This document shows positions 53,060 through 61,990 of a DNA stretch of 64,000 nt, piece after piece. This DNA is from Sphaerochaetaceae bacterium (GTDB lineage Bacteria > Spirochaetota > Spirochaetia > Sphaerochaetales > Sphaerochaetaceae). Position numbers and translations under genes: made by a program. The number at the start of each line of letters is the position of its first letter. Within the stretch, counting starts at the first letter, position 1. The DNA lies in contig JAILPZ010000062.1 of the NCBI GenBank assembly GCA_024699225.1, forward strand, positions 1 to 64,000. The letters run 5' to 3'. The notes under the pieces were generated by a model. The model saw nothing but the letters and a program-made list of their open reading frames with translations, was not told the origin of the DNA and did no database searches.

Positions 53060-53722
53060 ATGGATAGGAAAATCATTGTTGCCCCGTCTGTGCTGTCTGC
53101 AGACTTTTCAGAAATCACCACAGCTCTAAGTGATATTAAAAGCTCTGGAGCTCCGTGGGTTCATCTTGATGTAATGGACGGAAGTTTTGTTCCAAACATT
53201 ACCTTCGGTTCAAAGTTTATTACAGATATAAGAAAGCATTCGGATCTTTTCTTTGATGCACATCTGATGGTCAGGGAACCTCAGAACCACATTGAGGAAT
53301 TTGCAAAGGCCGGATGTCAGGCCATAACCGTGCACAGTGAAGCCTGCCTTCACTTGGACAGGACCCTCAATCAGATAAAAACACTTGGCTGCAAGGCCGG
53401 AGTTTCAATTGTTCCTTCAACACCTGTTTCCATGATTGAAGGTATTCTGGATGTTGTTGATATTGTCCTGATCATGACTGTTAACCCCGGTTTTGGCGGG
53501 CAGAGTCTCATTCCCTATACCCTGGACAAGGTTCGCCGTCTGGTTCAGATCAGAGGAGACAGGGATTTCCTTATTTCTGTAGACGGCGGAATAAGTGACA
53601 GAACCATAGTTGAGGCCTCTGAGGCCGGCATTGATGTGGCTGTTGCAGGGTCTGCCTTCTTTGCAAGTGAGGATAAGAAGGGTTTTGTCGACAGGATTTC
53701 AAGGGGCTACGGTGAAATATGA
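53060..53722 (+). CDS. rpe: Ribulose-phosphate 3-epimerase
   Basis: A 220-residue TIM-barrel epimerase of the pentose phosphate pathway. It has APSVLSADFSE, HLDVMDGSFVPNITFG with the metal His/Asp, DAHLMV, MTVNPGFGGQ and the phosphate-binding VDGGI. Length is typical. It heads the rpe-dtd-recA operon and, by promoter geometry, may be leaderless. No LexA-like box is visible upstream. Confidence 0.95.
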   Translation: MDRKIIVAPSVLSADFSEITTALSDIKSSGAPWVHLDVMDGSFVPNITFGSKFITDIRKHSDLFFDAHLMVREPQNHIEEFAKAGCQAITVHSEACLHLDRTLNQIKTLGCKAGVSIVPSTPVSMIEGILDVVDIVLIMTVNPGFGGQSLIPYTLDKVRRLVQIRGDRDFLISVDGGISDRTIVEASEAGIDVAVAGSAFFASEDKKGFVDRISRGYGEI

Positions 53723-54168
53723 GGGCTGTAGTTCAGAGGGTAAAGGATGCTTCCGTTTCTGTTGACGGTAAAGTATCAGGAAGCATAGAGGCCGGTCTGC
53801 TTGTCTATCTCGGAGTCTCAGATTCCGATGATGATGTTATATGCAGGAAAATGGCTGAAAAGATAGCAAAACTGAGGATTTTCACCGACGAAAACGGTAA
53901 AATGAATCTAAGTATTTCAGATATTGGAGCTGGCGTACTGGTTATAAGTCAGTTTACACTTTTTGCTGATCTAAAGGGTTGTAACAGACCTTCTTTAAGC
54001 GGTGCGGGGAAACCTGAACATGCTCAGAGGCTCTATGAGGCTTTTATTTCACATTTAAAGGGCCTTGGACATAATGTTGAACATGGTGTATTTGGAGCTC
54101 ACATGCATGTATGCTATGAGAACGACGGACCTGTTACGATCTGTCTGGATTCAGAGAAATTATTCTGA
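53719..54168 (+). CDS. dtd: D-aminoacyl-tRNA deacylase
   Basis: A 149-residue DTD that removes D-amino acids from tRNA. The start MRAVVQRVKDASVSVDG, the active-site segment SQFTLFADLKGCNRPS and the C-terminal NDGPVTI match the family. It overlaps rpe by 4 nt and precedes recA by 12 nt. Confidence 0.94.
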   Translation: MRAVVQRVKDASVSVDGKVSGSIEAGLLVYLGVSDSDDDVICRKMAEKIAKLRIFTDENGKMNLSISDIGAGVLVISQFTLFADLKGCNRPSLSGAGKPEHAQRLYEAFISHLKGLGHNVEHGVFGAHMHVCYENDGPVTICLDSEKLF

Positions 54169-54180
54169 CAGGAGATATAA

Positions 54181-55233
54181 ATGGCTAAAGAAACTAAAGA
54201 ATCAATTGATAATGTAATGAAACATAAACAGGAAGCACTTGAGGCTGCAAGAGCTCAGATTGACAAGGAATTCGGAAAGGGTTCCCTTATGAAACTCGGT
54301 GACAGCGCAATTGCAAATAATATTGAGGTTATCCACTCAGGTTCAATCCTTCTTGACGAGGCTCTTGGAGTAGGCGGATATCCGAGAGGAAGAGTTATAG
54401 AAATCTACGGACCCGAATCCTCAGGTAAGACAACTCTTGCCCTTCATGCAATAGCTGAAGCACAGAAGACAGGTGGAATTGCCGCCTTTATTGATGCTGA
54501 GCATGCACTGGATCCTTCCTATGCAAGAAAGCTCGGTGTAAACACAGATGATCTGTGGATAAGCCAGCCGGATAATGGTGAACAGGCACTTGAAGTTGCA
54601 GAATCACTGGTAAGAAGCGGTGCTGTTGATATTATTGTAGTTGACTCTGTTGCAGCCCTTACTCCTCAGGCTGAGATTGAAGGTGAGATGGGAGATTCCC
54701 ATATGGGTCTTCAGGCCCGTCTTATGAGCCAGGCTCTGAGAAAGCTTACAGGTATTCTTGCAAAGAGCAAGACAACAATTATTTTTATTAACCAGATAAG
54801 AATGAAAATTGGTGTTATGTTCGGCAATCCTGAAACAACTACCGGTGGAAATGCACTTAAGTTCTACAGTTCTGTAAGAATGGAAGTCAGAAAGATTGAG
54901 ACTATTTCCAAAGGCTCAGATGAATATGTAGGAAACCGCGTAAGGGTTAAGATTGTCAAAAACAAGGTTGCCCCTCCGTTCAGGAAGGTAGAGCTTGACC
55001 TTATGTTCAATGAAGGTATTTCATATGCCGGCGGCATCCTGGACGGAGCAATCCGCTACGGCCTGATTGAGAAGACCGGTTCCTGGTTCTCATACAACGG
55101 TGAGAAGATTGGTCAGGGAAGGGATAATGTGGTCAATTATCTTAAGGAAAATACAGAGCTTCTTGAATCTCTGGATGCACAGCTTAGGGAAAAGATGTTT
55201 CCCGGTTCAGAAGAGAAGGCCGATAAGAGCTGA
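54181..55233 (+). CDS. recA: Recombinase A
   Basis: A 350-residue RecA, the strand-exchange ATPase of homologous recombination. Walker [10 protein letters not shown] (77-85), the MAW-like [14 protein letters not shown] and [11 protein letters not shown] region and loops L1/L2 are intact. SD AGGAG. It lies inside an operon of unrelated genes, overlapping scpA by one nucleotide, so its expression is probably not controlled by a dedicated SOS promoter here. Confidence 0.97.
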   Translation: MAKETKESIDNVMKHKQEALEAARAQIDKEFGKGSLMKLGDSAIANNIEVIHSGSILLDEALGVGGYPRGRVIEIYGPESSGKTTLALHAIAEAQKTGGIAAFIDAEHALDPSYARKLGVNTDDLWISQPDNGEQALEVAESLVRSGAVDIIVVDSVAALTPQAEIEGEMGDSHMGLQARLMSQALRKLTGILAKSKTTIIFINQIRMKIGVMFGNPETTTGGNALKFYSSVRMEVRKIETISKGSDEYVGNRVRVKIVKNKVAPPFRKVELDLMFNEGISYAGGILDGAIRYGLIEKTGSWFSYNGEKIGQGRDNVVNYLKENTELLESLDAQLREKMFPGSEEKADKS

Positions 55234-56075
55234 TGGCTGTTGATTTTCATGTCCCCGGATATGACGGGCCGCTGGATGTCTTACTGGATATTATCCATAA
55301 GAACGAGATAAACATATATGATATTCCCGTCTCTCTTATAACCGAGCAGTTCCTTGAATACATAAAGAAAGAAGAGGAGATGGCTCTCCGCGATTTATCT
55401 GATTTCTACAGAATGGCGGCAGAACTTATCTGGATAAAAAGCCAGCTTTTGCTGCCTATTAAAAACATAGAGTTTGACGAGGATTTCCTGGACCCGAGGG
55501 CGGATCTGGTTGAAAAGCTTCTTGAGTATTCGAAGTTCAAAAAATACTCAGAGCTTCTTATGGGAGTTGAGAGCCCGGGAACATTTTCATTTCAGAGAAA
55601 AGAGAGTGAGTTCAACATGCCGTTCTCTGATGATGAGCTGTGGGAAAATGTTACTCTGGACAGTCTTCTGAATATATATGCAAAGCTTCTTGAAACCTAT
55701 GATGTTGTTGACGAGAAGGTATTTAACGTCTATGAAGAGGTTACAGAAAGTGAGAAGATTGCCCTTTTGAATGAGATTCTTGAAACAAAGGATTCACTTA
55801 TTTTTTCAGAGCTCTTTGTCAAACCTACCAGGATGAATGTTATATGTTCATTCCTGGCTGTTCTGGATGCAGTTAAGGATAAGATGGTTCTTGTACATCA
55901 GAAAGAACCTTTCGCAGAAATAGTAATTAGCAGGCGCCCGGCCGACTGGAAGGCTGAACTTGCAGATGACTATGACGACAATTATGACGAGATGGTTAAA
56001 AACAACCTGGCTGATGAGGATAACTATTCCGTCATGGAGGAAGAGGATGACTCAGAGTCTTCCGATTCTGTATAA
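55233..56075 (+). CDS. scpA: Chromosome segregation and condensation protein ScpA
   Basis: A 280-residue kleisin that links the SMC heads with ScpB. The N-terminal part has FHVPGYDGPLDVLLDIIHKNEINIYDIP in segments, typical of ScpA; the middle is acidic and the winged-helix C-terminus ends with an extended acidic tail (DDSESSDSV). Partner scpB follows after 9 nt. Confidence 0.93.
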   Translation: MAVDFHVPGYDGPLDVLLDIIHKNEINIYDIPVSLITEQFLEYIKKEEEMALRDLSDFYRMAAELIWIKSQLLLPIKNIEFDEDFLDPRADLVEKLLEYSKFKKYSELLMGVESPGTFSFQRKESEFNMPFSDDELWENVTLDSLLNIYAKLLETYDVVDEKVFNVYEEVTESEKIALLNEILETKDSLIFSELFVKPTRMNVICSFLAVLDAVKDKMVLVHQKEPFAEIVISRRPADWKAELADDYDDNYDEMVKNNLADEDNYSVMEEEDDSESSDSV

Positions 56076-56084
56076 TGAGGCAGC

Positions 56085-56627
56085 ATGACTCTTTCAAATA
56101 ACGCACGTCTGATAGAAGCTATCCTCTATCTTGAAAATGAGCCGCTTTCTGTTGACAGGATTCAGGGTATGACAGGGCTTGAGGAAGAAGAGATTCGCAA
56201 GGCATTAAGCGAAATATCCGAAGCCTACTATACGGATAATCACGGTCTTTCATTAACGGAAAGTACCGAGACTTTTCAGTTTGTTCCTTCTCCTGATCTG
56301 TTTGAAGCCCTCAGACAGTGTTACGGCAAGAAGATAGACAGGCGTCTTACTAAGGCAGCAATGGAAACACTTGCCATAGTTGCTTATTCACAGCCTGTAA
56401 CACGAACTGAGATCAGTAAAATCAGGGGAGTTTCCTCAGATTCAATTATCAGGATTCTCAGAGAAAGAGATTATATAAAAGTAGTTGGAAGAAAAGATGT
56501 TCAGGGTCACCCATGTCTCTACGGGACTACAAAGAAGTTTCTATACACATTCAACATAACAACAATCAGTGATCTTCCAAAACTGTCTGAGATAGACAGG
56601 GAAAGATTCGAACGGGAGCATACATGA
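56085..56627 (+). CDS. scpB: Chromosome segregation and condensation protein ScpB
   Basis: A 180-residue ScpB with two winged helices: IEAILYLENEPLSVDRI and LTKAAMETLAIVAYSQPVTRTEI, followed by RGVSSDSIIRIL and GRKDVQGHPCLYGTT. It forms the SMC-ScpAB condensin. It overlaps the pseudouridine synthase gene by 4 nt, a common pairing in bacteria. Confidence 0.94.
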   Translation: MTLSNNARLIEAILYLENEPLSVDRIQGMTGLEEEEIRKALSEISEAYYTDNHGLSLTESTETFQFVPSPDLFEALRQCYGKKIDRRLTKAAMETLAIVAYSQPVTRTEISKIRGVSSDSIIRILRERDYIKVVGRKDVQGHPCLYGTTKKFLYTFNITTISDLPKLSEIDRERFEREHT

Positions 56628-57346
56628 ATATTGAATTTCCATTAAGACTTCAGGTTTATCTTTCAAAGAGCGGAGTAGGCTCAAGAAGATTCTGTGAAAC
56701 CCTCATTCAGAGCGGACGTGTTAAAGTCAACGGAAAAAGGGTTACAGAGCTTGGAAGCAAGGTTAATGAAGATGATGTTGTATATGTAGATGATGTTCTG
56801 GCTGAGATTGAGAACAAGGTATATTACTTTGCCTTGAATAAGCCCAGAGGATATGTCTGTACAAACAGAGACCCCAACGAGACAGCATATGCAAGAGACC
56901 TTATTGATATAGAAGACAAGCATCTGCTGTTTAATGTAGGCCGTCTTGATAAGGACTCCCAGGGTCTGATTCTTTTTACAAACGACGGGGAGTTCTCAAA
57001 CCTCATATCCCATCCGTCTTCAGAGATTGAAAAAGAATATATAGTAAGAACAGACCTGGATATTCTTAAGAAGGACCTTGATTCCATGTACAGGGGAGAG
57101 ATCAAACCGTATAAAATCAAGTCTTTCAGGCTTCTTTCCTCAAATGAAGCATCTGTTGTTCTGACAGAGGGAAAGAACAGGGAAATCAGAAACATGTTTG
57201 AAGAACTGGGATACCGTGTAAAACGGCTTGTCCGCATAAGAATAGGTAATATTGAACTGGATGACCTCCCTTCAGGACGTTACAGAAAACTCAGTTCTTC
57301 TGAAATAAGAAAACTTAAGGCACTTGCAGGAGGAAAAAACAGATGA
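56624..57346 (+). CDS. rluB: 23S rRNA pseudouridine synthase (RluB/RsuA family)
   Basis: A 240-residue RsuA/RluB-type synthase. An S4-like RNA-binding domain (LRLQVYLSKSGVGSRRFCE) is followed by the catalytic domain with NVGRLDKDSQGLILFTND, where D109 is the nucleophile, and EGKNREIRNMF. RluB modifies 23S position 2605 in E. coli; assignment among RluB/E/F and RsuA is not certain. It overlaps scpB and cmk by 4 nt each. Confidence 0.88.
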   Translation: MNIEFPLRLQVYLSKSGVGSRRFCETLIQSGRVKVNGKRVTELGSKVNEDDVVYVDDVLAEIENKVYYFALNKPRGYVCTNRDPNETAYARDLIDIEDKHLLFNVGRLDKDSQGLILFTNDGEFSNLISHPSSEIEKEYIVRTDLDILKKDLDSMYRGEIKPYKIKSFRLLSSNEASVVLTEGKNREIRNMFEELGYRVKRLVRIRIGNIELDDLPSGRYRKLSSSEIRKLKALAGGKNR

Positions 57347-57987
57347 TTATTGCTATAGACGGACCTGCCGGAGTTGGAAAAAGCTCTGTTGCAAAGACAG
57401 TTGCACATGAACTTGGAATTTACTATCTGAACTCAGGAAACTTCTACAGGGGTGTTACTCTCAGAGTCCTGAGAAACCATGTTGACCCGTCAGATAATGA
57501 TGCTTGTGAAAAGCAGGCTTCTGAGGCTGTTTTTGATGTTGTTGACGGTCGTTTTTACCTTGATGGAGAAGATGTGGAGGATAAGCTTCATACTCCCGAA
57601 ATTGACCTTAACGCATCAAGGATTTCCGTTAATCCGAATGTCAGGGCAATTGTTAATAAAAGAATTCATGAACTGACTAAAAAAATCTCAATTATTGCAG
57701 AGGGAAGGGATATGACAACAGTTGTCTTCCCCGACGCTGATTTCAAATTCTTTTTTGATGCAAAACCTGAGGTCCGTGCTCAGAGACGTTTTGACCAGAA
57801 CCCGTCTGCCATGCCATACGATCAGGTTCTTAAAGAGATAATTGAGAGAGATAATATAGATAGAAATAAACCGGTGGGAGGTCTTAAAATTGCTGCGGAT
57901 TCCGCATATATAGATACCTCGTACTTGACGTTAAATGAAGTTTGTGAGAAAGTGTTAAAAGCTGTTCGTTTGAGCAGTAAAGTATAA
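57343..57987 (+). CDS. cmk: Cytidylate kinase
   Basis: A 214-residue CMP/dCMP kinase, feeding CTP and dCTP synthesis. P-loop GPAGVGKSS (6-14), YYLNSGNFYRGVTLR and AEGRDMTTVVFPDADFKFF are family landmarks. It is followed after 24 nt by rpsA. In some bacteria, as I recall including T. pallidum, cmk and rpsA are fused; here two in-frame stops separate them. Confidence 0.94.
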   Translation: MIIAIDGPAGVGKSSVAKTVAHELGIYYLNSGNFYRGVTLRVLRNHVDPSDNDACEKQASEAVFDVVDGRFYLDGEDVEDKLHTPEIDLNASRISVNPNVRAIVNKRIHELTKKISIIAEGRDMTTVVFPDADFKFFFDAKPEVRAQRRFDQNPSAMPYDQVLKEIIERDNIDRNKPVGGLKIAADSAYIDTSYLTLNEVCEKVLKAVRLSSKV

Positions 57988-58011
57988 AGTTTTTAGGATC
58001 AGGAGACCAAA

Positions 58012-59715
58012 ATGTCTGAAGAATTGGAAGTTGAAAAAAAGGATACTGAAATGCAGAGTCTTTTGCAGGAGGAGTATCTGAAATCTCTTGATGGAATCGA
58101 AGACGGTCAGCTCGTTACCGGTACTGTTGTTCAGGTCAACAACGAGTATGTTTTTGTCGATGTCGGGTACAAGTCCGAAGGTAGAATTCCTGTTGAGGAA
58201 TTTGAAGAAGCACCGGCAATCGGCGATTCTGTCGTGGTTTTAATTGTAAACAAGGAAGGAAAGGGTGGCCAGGTCATCATTTCCAAGAAGAAGGCTGATG
58301 TTCAGATCAGATCACAGGAGCTGCGCAAGGCTGCTGAGGACAAGACACCTGTTGAAGGTAAGTTTGTTAAGGTAATCAAGGGCGGTTATGAAGTAGATCT
58401 CGGTTCTGATTTCTCAGGTTTCTGCCCCTTGTCAAAGGCTGATATAGTAAGAACAGATAATCCGGAAAGCCTTATCGGCGTTTCTGATTATTTCATTATT
58501 GAGAAGTTCCATACAGCAAACAAGCTTAAGAGCGTTGTTTCAAGAAGAGACTATCTCGATAAGAAGATTAAGGAAAACAAGGAGAAGTTCTTCTCCCAGG
58601 TTAAGATTGGTGACGTAGTTGAAGGTGTTGTAAAGTCATTTACAAGCTTCGGTGCTTTCATTGATCTTGGCGGTTTTGACGGACTTCTTCACCTCAACGA
58701 TATGTCATGGGGCCACGTAAGCAGACCCAGAGACTATGTAAAGAAGGGTGAAAAGGTTCAGCTCAGACTGATCAATATTGATCCTGAGACAAAGAAGATT
58801 AACCTTTCCCTCAAGCACATGCAGGAAGATCCGTGGGTAACATTTGAAGAGAACTTCAAAGTCGGTGATGTTATTACAGCCCCGGTAACAAAGATGACAA
58901 CATTTGGTGTTTTCATTGAAATTGCTCCTGGTATTGAGGGTCTTGCCCACATTTCAGAGCTCAGCTGGACAAAGAGAATCAACAATCCTAAGGAAGTTCT
59001 CAACCTTGGTGATGTTGTACAGTGCAAGATTCTTGGTTACGACCTTGATAAGAAGCGTGTATCTCTTGGTATCAAGCAGCTTGAATCCAACCCGTGGGAT
59101 ACAATCTCAGAGCGTTATCCTGTTGGAACACAGCTTACAAGACCTGTTGTTAAGGTTACAAACAGTGGTGCATTCGTTAACCTCGAAGAGGGTATTGACG
59201 GTTTCCTCCACGTAGATGATGTTTCATGGACAAAGAAGATCAAGAATATTTCTTCATTCTGCAAGGAAGGAGATGAGATTGATGTTGTTGTTACAAGAGT
59301 AGAGCCGGAGAACAGAAGAATCAGACTTGGAGTCAAGCAGATGGGCAACAACCCGTGGCAGGCTCTCAGATCTGCTCACCCGAAGTTCTCAATTATCACC
59401 GGAACAGTTTCCAACGTTACAGACTTTGGTGTATTTGTAAAGGTAGACGGAGATATTGAAGGTCTTATCTCAAAGTTCAATCTCTGCGCTCCTGAAGAAG
59501 AGTATACAGATGAAGTTCTTAAGAGATTCAAGGTTGGAGATGAAGTTACAGCCATGGTCATGGATGTTGTTCCGCAGCAGCAGAAGCTTTCTCTCTCAAT
59601 CAGAGAAATGATTAAGAAGAACCAGGAATCAGAAGTAGAGAAGTATCTCTCAAATTCTGACGATGATGATACTGTAACATTTGCAGATCTTATTTCTTCA
59701 GGTAAGGAGAAATAA
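58012..59715 (+). CDS. rpsA: Ribosomal protein S1
   Basis: A 567-residue S1 with six S1 (OB-fold) repeats. The first repeats are more divergent (GQLVTGTVVQVNNEYVFVDVG; VEGKFVKVIKGGYEVDLG) and the later ones canonical (GDVVEGVVKSFTSFGAFIDLG and three similar units). It unwinds and recruits mRNA on the 30S subunit. SD is AGGAGA. It is cotranscribed with cmk and probably with the TPR gene 2 nt downstream. Confidence 0.95.
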   Translation: MSEELEVEKKDTEMQSLLQEEYLKSLDGIEDGQLVTGTVVQVNNEYVFVDVGYKSEGRIPVEEFEEAPAIGDSVVVLIVNKEGKGGQVIISKKKADVQIRSQELRKAAEDKTPVEGKFVKVIKGGYEVDLGSDFSGFCPLSKADIVRTDNPESLIGVSDYFIIEKFHTANKLKSVVSRRDYLDKKIKENKEKFFSQVKIGDVVEGVVKSFTSFGAFIDLGGFDGLLHLNDMSWGHVSRPRDYVKKGEKVQLRLINIDPETKKINLSLKHMQEDPWVTFEENFKVGDVITAPVTKMTTFGVFIEIAPGIEGLAHISELSWTKRINNPKEVLNLGDVVQCKILGYDLDKKRVSLGIKQLESNPWDTISERYPVGTQLTRPVVKVTNSGAFVNLEEGIDGFLHVDDVSWTKKIKNISSFCKEGDEIDVVVTRVEPENRRIRLGVKQMGNNPWQALRSAHPKFSIITGTVSNVTDFGVFVKVDGDIEGLISKFNLCAPEEEYTDEVLKRFKVGDEVTAMVMDVVPQQQKLSLSIREMIKKNQESEVEKYLSNSDDDDTVTFADLISSGKEK

Positions 59716-59717
59716 TA

Positions 59718-60383
59718 ATGGCAAAGACAAATAAGGCTGAAGCTTCAGTTGCCGATAAGGTAACGGGATCAGTTACAGGCTTCTATAATCTTCACAAGAA
59801 GGTTTTATTCATTGCCTGTGCAGCTGTTGTTGTAGTACTTCTTGCAATTGTTATCATTTCTTCAGTTATTACTTCAAATAACGAGAAGGCAATGGTAAGA
59901 ATTGTAGACCTTGGCGACAGATGTTCTGCATATCTTACAGCAGAGGAGAGCAATCAGGAAACATTTGATGCCCTGGTTGCCGACCTTAATGCCGAAATTA
60001 AGGATTCATCTTATGTTTCAGTTAAGGCAGCTTATCTTCTCGGAAATCTTTACTATGAAACAGAAGATTACCAGAATGCATATGATGCTTACATGAAGTG
60101 TTATGATCTTAATAAGGACAGTTATTTTGCACCTCTTGCCCTTGTAAATGCTGCAGCTGCAGTTGAAGAGAACGGAGATGCTGATACAGCTCTTGATCTT
60201 TATTCAAAGGTCTCTGATTATGAGATTTCCGGAGTTAATGCAAAGGCTCTTTTCAACAGTGCCCGCATTAATCTCAGTAAGGGAAATAATGATCTTGCAA
60301 AGGCTCAGCTTGAGTCTCTTGTTCAGTCATATTCATATTCAGAATATGCTGCACTTGCAAAGAATATTCTTAATGTAATGTAA
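59718..60383 (+). CDS. Membrane-anchored TPR protein (YfgM-like)
   Basis: A 221-residue protein with one membrane span (about residues 31-54, VLFIACAAVVVVLLAIVIIS) and a periplasmic TPR domain (AYLLGNLYYETEDYQNAYDAY; PLALVNAAAAVEENGDADTAL). The layout resembles YfgM, a partner of the Sec translocon, but sequence alone does not prove it. It is 2 nt after rpsA. Confidence 0.8.
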   Translation: MAKTNKAEASVADKVTGSVTGFYNLHKKVLFIACAAVVVVLLAIVIISSVITSNNEKAMVRIVDLGDRCSAYLTAEESNQETFDALVADLNAEIKDSSYVSVKAAYLLGNLYYETEDYQNAYDAYMKCYDLNKDSYFAPLALVNAAAAVEENGDADTALDLYSKVSDYEISGVNAKALFNSARINLSKGNNDLAKAQLESLVQSYSYSEYAALAKNILNVM

Positions 60384-60399
60384 TAATCAGGTATTAATT

Positions 60400-61065
60400 A
60401 TGCTTGAGAAGAACAGACACCATACTTTAATGATACTCATTATTGTTCTGGTGTCTGTTTTTTTATTTATCTCCTGCGGTGAACCGACATTCTGTGAATT
60501 AACCGGAATATCCATTACTGCATCTTCAAATACAGCGTTTTCTGTTTCCGGTACAGATGAGGACTTGTCTTTGATAGAGCAGGGCCCGGGCTTGATTCTC
60601 TGCTACTATATTGCTACAGATACTGATAATTTCTCCAATATTGACAGTAAGGTCATATCTGCATTCAGTTCTGCTTCAAGTCCTACGCTAATTATAGGCA
60701 ATTCAGACGGAGAGATTGCTGAGGTTTCTGATATAAGCGGTACTTCTGAGTCTTCATATACTCTGTATGCTTTTTTAAACGGGACATCAGTACCGGTCAG
60801 TCCTGTATACAGTCTAAATCTTTCATCTTATGTATCCGGTACTACACTTAATGCTTCCTTTACAGACGGAACTGTTGATAAAACAAACAAGACGTATTCA
60901 TTCTCTGATGGAACTAATACTTATACTTTAAACTTTTCAGATGATTCTTTTGCTGCAGATAAAACAATTGTTATTCTTGCAGCATTTACTTCCGGTGTCG
61001 GTGAGTTCTCAAATATTTATTGGTCATCCCTCAAACGGATAGGGTATTTTAATTATGATGATTAA
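60400..61065 (+). CDS. Hypothetical lipoprotein
   Basis: A 221-residue exported protein that I do not recognise. A basic N-terminus and hydrophobic stretch lead to the lipobox VFLFISC (Cys about residue 26). The mature part is rich in Ser, Thr, Asp and Tyr with beta-strand-like text (SVPVSPVYSLNLSSYVSG), as in Ig-like or fibronectin-like folds. It is the last gene of the operon; no terminator hairpin is obvious in the 90 nt that follow. Confidence 0.75.
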   Translation: MLEKNRHHTLMILIIVLVSVFLFISCGEPTFCELTGISITASSNTAFSVSGTDEDLSLIEQGPGLILCYYIATDTDNFSNIDSKVISAFSSASSPTLIIGNSDGEIAEVSDISGTSESSYTLYAFLNGTSVPVSPVYSLNLSSYVSGTTLNASFTDGTVDKTNKTYSFSDGTNTYTLNFSDDSFAADKTIVILAAFTSGVGEFSNIYWSSLKRIGYFNYDD

Positions 61066-61130
61066 ACTTAATCTTTTAATCTTAAATTTTGGATATAATG
61101 TATATTCTGTAAAGTAAGAGTAGGGATTTA

Positions 61131-61158
61131 TTGAAAAATTTCAGCTAATTACTATAAT
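61131..61158 (+). promoter_or_regulatory. mazG promoter, -10 adjacent to start codon
   Basis: TTGAAA (61131-61136), 16 nt, TATAAT (61153-61158). The ATG at 61166 follows after 7 nt; there is no Shine-Dalgarno. Confidence 0.6.
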
Positions 61159-61165
61159 GAGAACC

Positions 61166-61990
61166 ATGATTGAATATACATTGGAAAAATCAGATAACGT
61201 TAATGATTGCTTTAAGAATCTCTATGATATTGTAACTTTCCTCCGCGACCCCAAAGACGGATGCCCGTGGGATAAGGAACAGATGCCTTCAGATATTATC
61301 CGCTCCATGCAGGGAGAAATCTATGAGTATATAGATGCCCTCTCTGATAAGGATAATTCTCATGTTTCTGAAGAACTTGGGGATGTATTTCTCAACCTTT
61401 TCCTCTTAGCCAAAATTCATGACCAGAATGGAGATTTTAAGTTAAGCTCCTGTATTAATGACGCATGTGAAAAATATATCAGACGCCACCCTCATGTGTT
61501 TAAGGACCAGAAGCTGGATACATCTGCTGAAGTTCTGGAGAACTGGCAGAAGATTAAAAAGGATGTTGAAGGCAGAAAGGATGATGAGAAGGATTTCTTT
61601 TACAACGTAGAAAGAAATGCTCCTGAGCTTGAAAGATGCTATAAAATCTCAAAAAAGGCTGCAAAGGTTGGTTTTGAATGGCCTGATGTTGATGGTGTCT
61701 ATGATAAGGTCCAGGAAGAGATAAATGAGGTAAAAGAAGCTAAGAGCAAGGAAGAAATTACAGATGAACTTGGAGATGTACTCTTCTCTGTTGTAAATCT
61801 CTGCCGTTTCATGCATGTAAAGCCTCAGGATGCTCTTCAGAGTGCAAACAGAAAGTTCATATTACGTTTTAACAGACTTTACAATAATTTACAGAGAGAC
61901 GGAAAAGATATGGAAAGCCTCAGTGCTGAAGAATGGGATAACTACTGGAACGAGGCTAAAAATCAGACAGATACAGCTGTTCACGGGTGA
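61166..61990 (+). CDS. mazG: Nucleoside triphosphate pyrophosphohydrolase MazG
   Basis: A 274-residue two-domain MazG that hydrolyses NTPs and dNTPs to monophosphates. Domain 1 has LRDPKDGCPWDKEQ and ELGDVFLNLFLLAKI; domain 2 has KVGFEWPDVDGVYDKVQEE and DELGDVLFSVVNLCRF. The second domain carries the catalytic acidic set. I chose ATG 61166 because the ATG at 61157 lies inside the -10 box. The 3' end overlaps the facing gene by 35 bp. Confidence 0.93.
   Translation: MIEYTLEKSDNVNDCFKNLYDIVTFLRDPKDGCPWDKEQMPSDIIRSMQGEIYEYIDALSDKDNSHVSEELGDVFLNLFLLAKIHDQNGDFKLSSCINDACEKYIRRHPHVFKDQKLDTSAEVLENWQKIKKDVEGRKDDEKDFFYNVERNAPELERCYKISKKAAKVGFEWPDVDGVYDKVQEEINEVKEAKSKEEITDELGDVLFSVVNLCRFMHVKPQDALQSANRKFILRFNRLYNNLQRDGKDMESLSAEEWDNYWNEAKNQTDTAVHG

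Noticed and set aside
57343..59715. A cmk-rpsA fusion protein
   Set aside because: The frames match, but TAA and then TAG stop the first frame before the rpsA ATG, and rpsA has its own SD.
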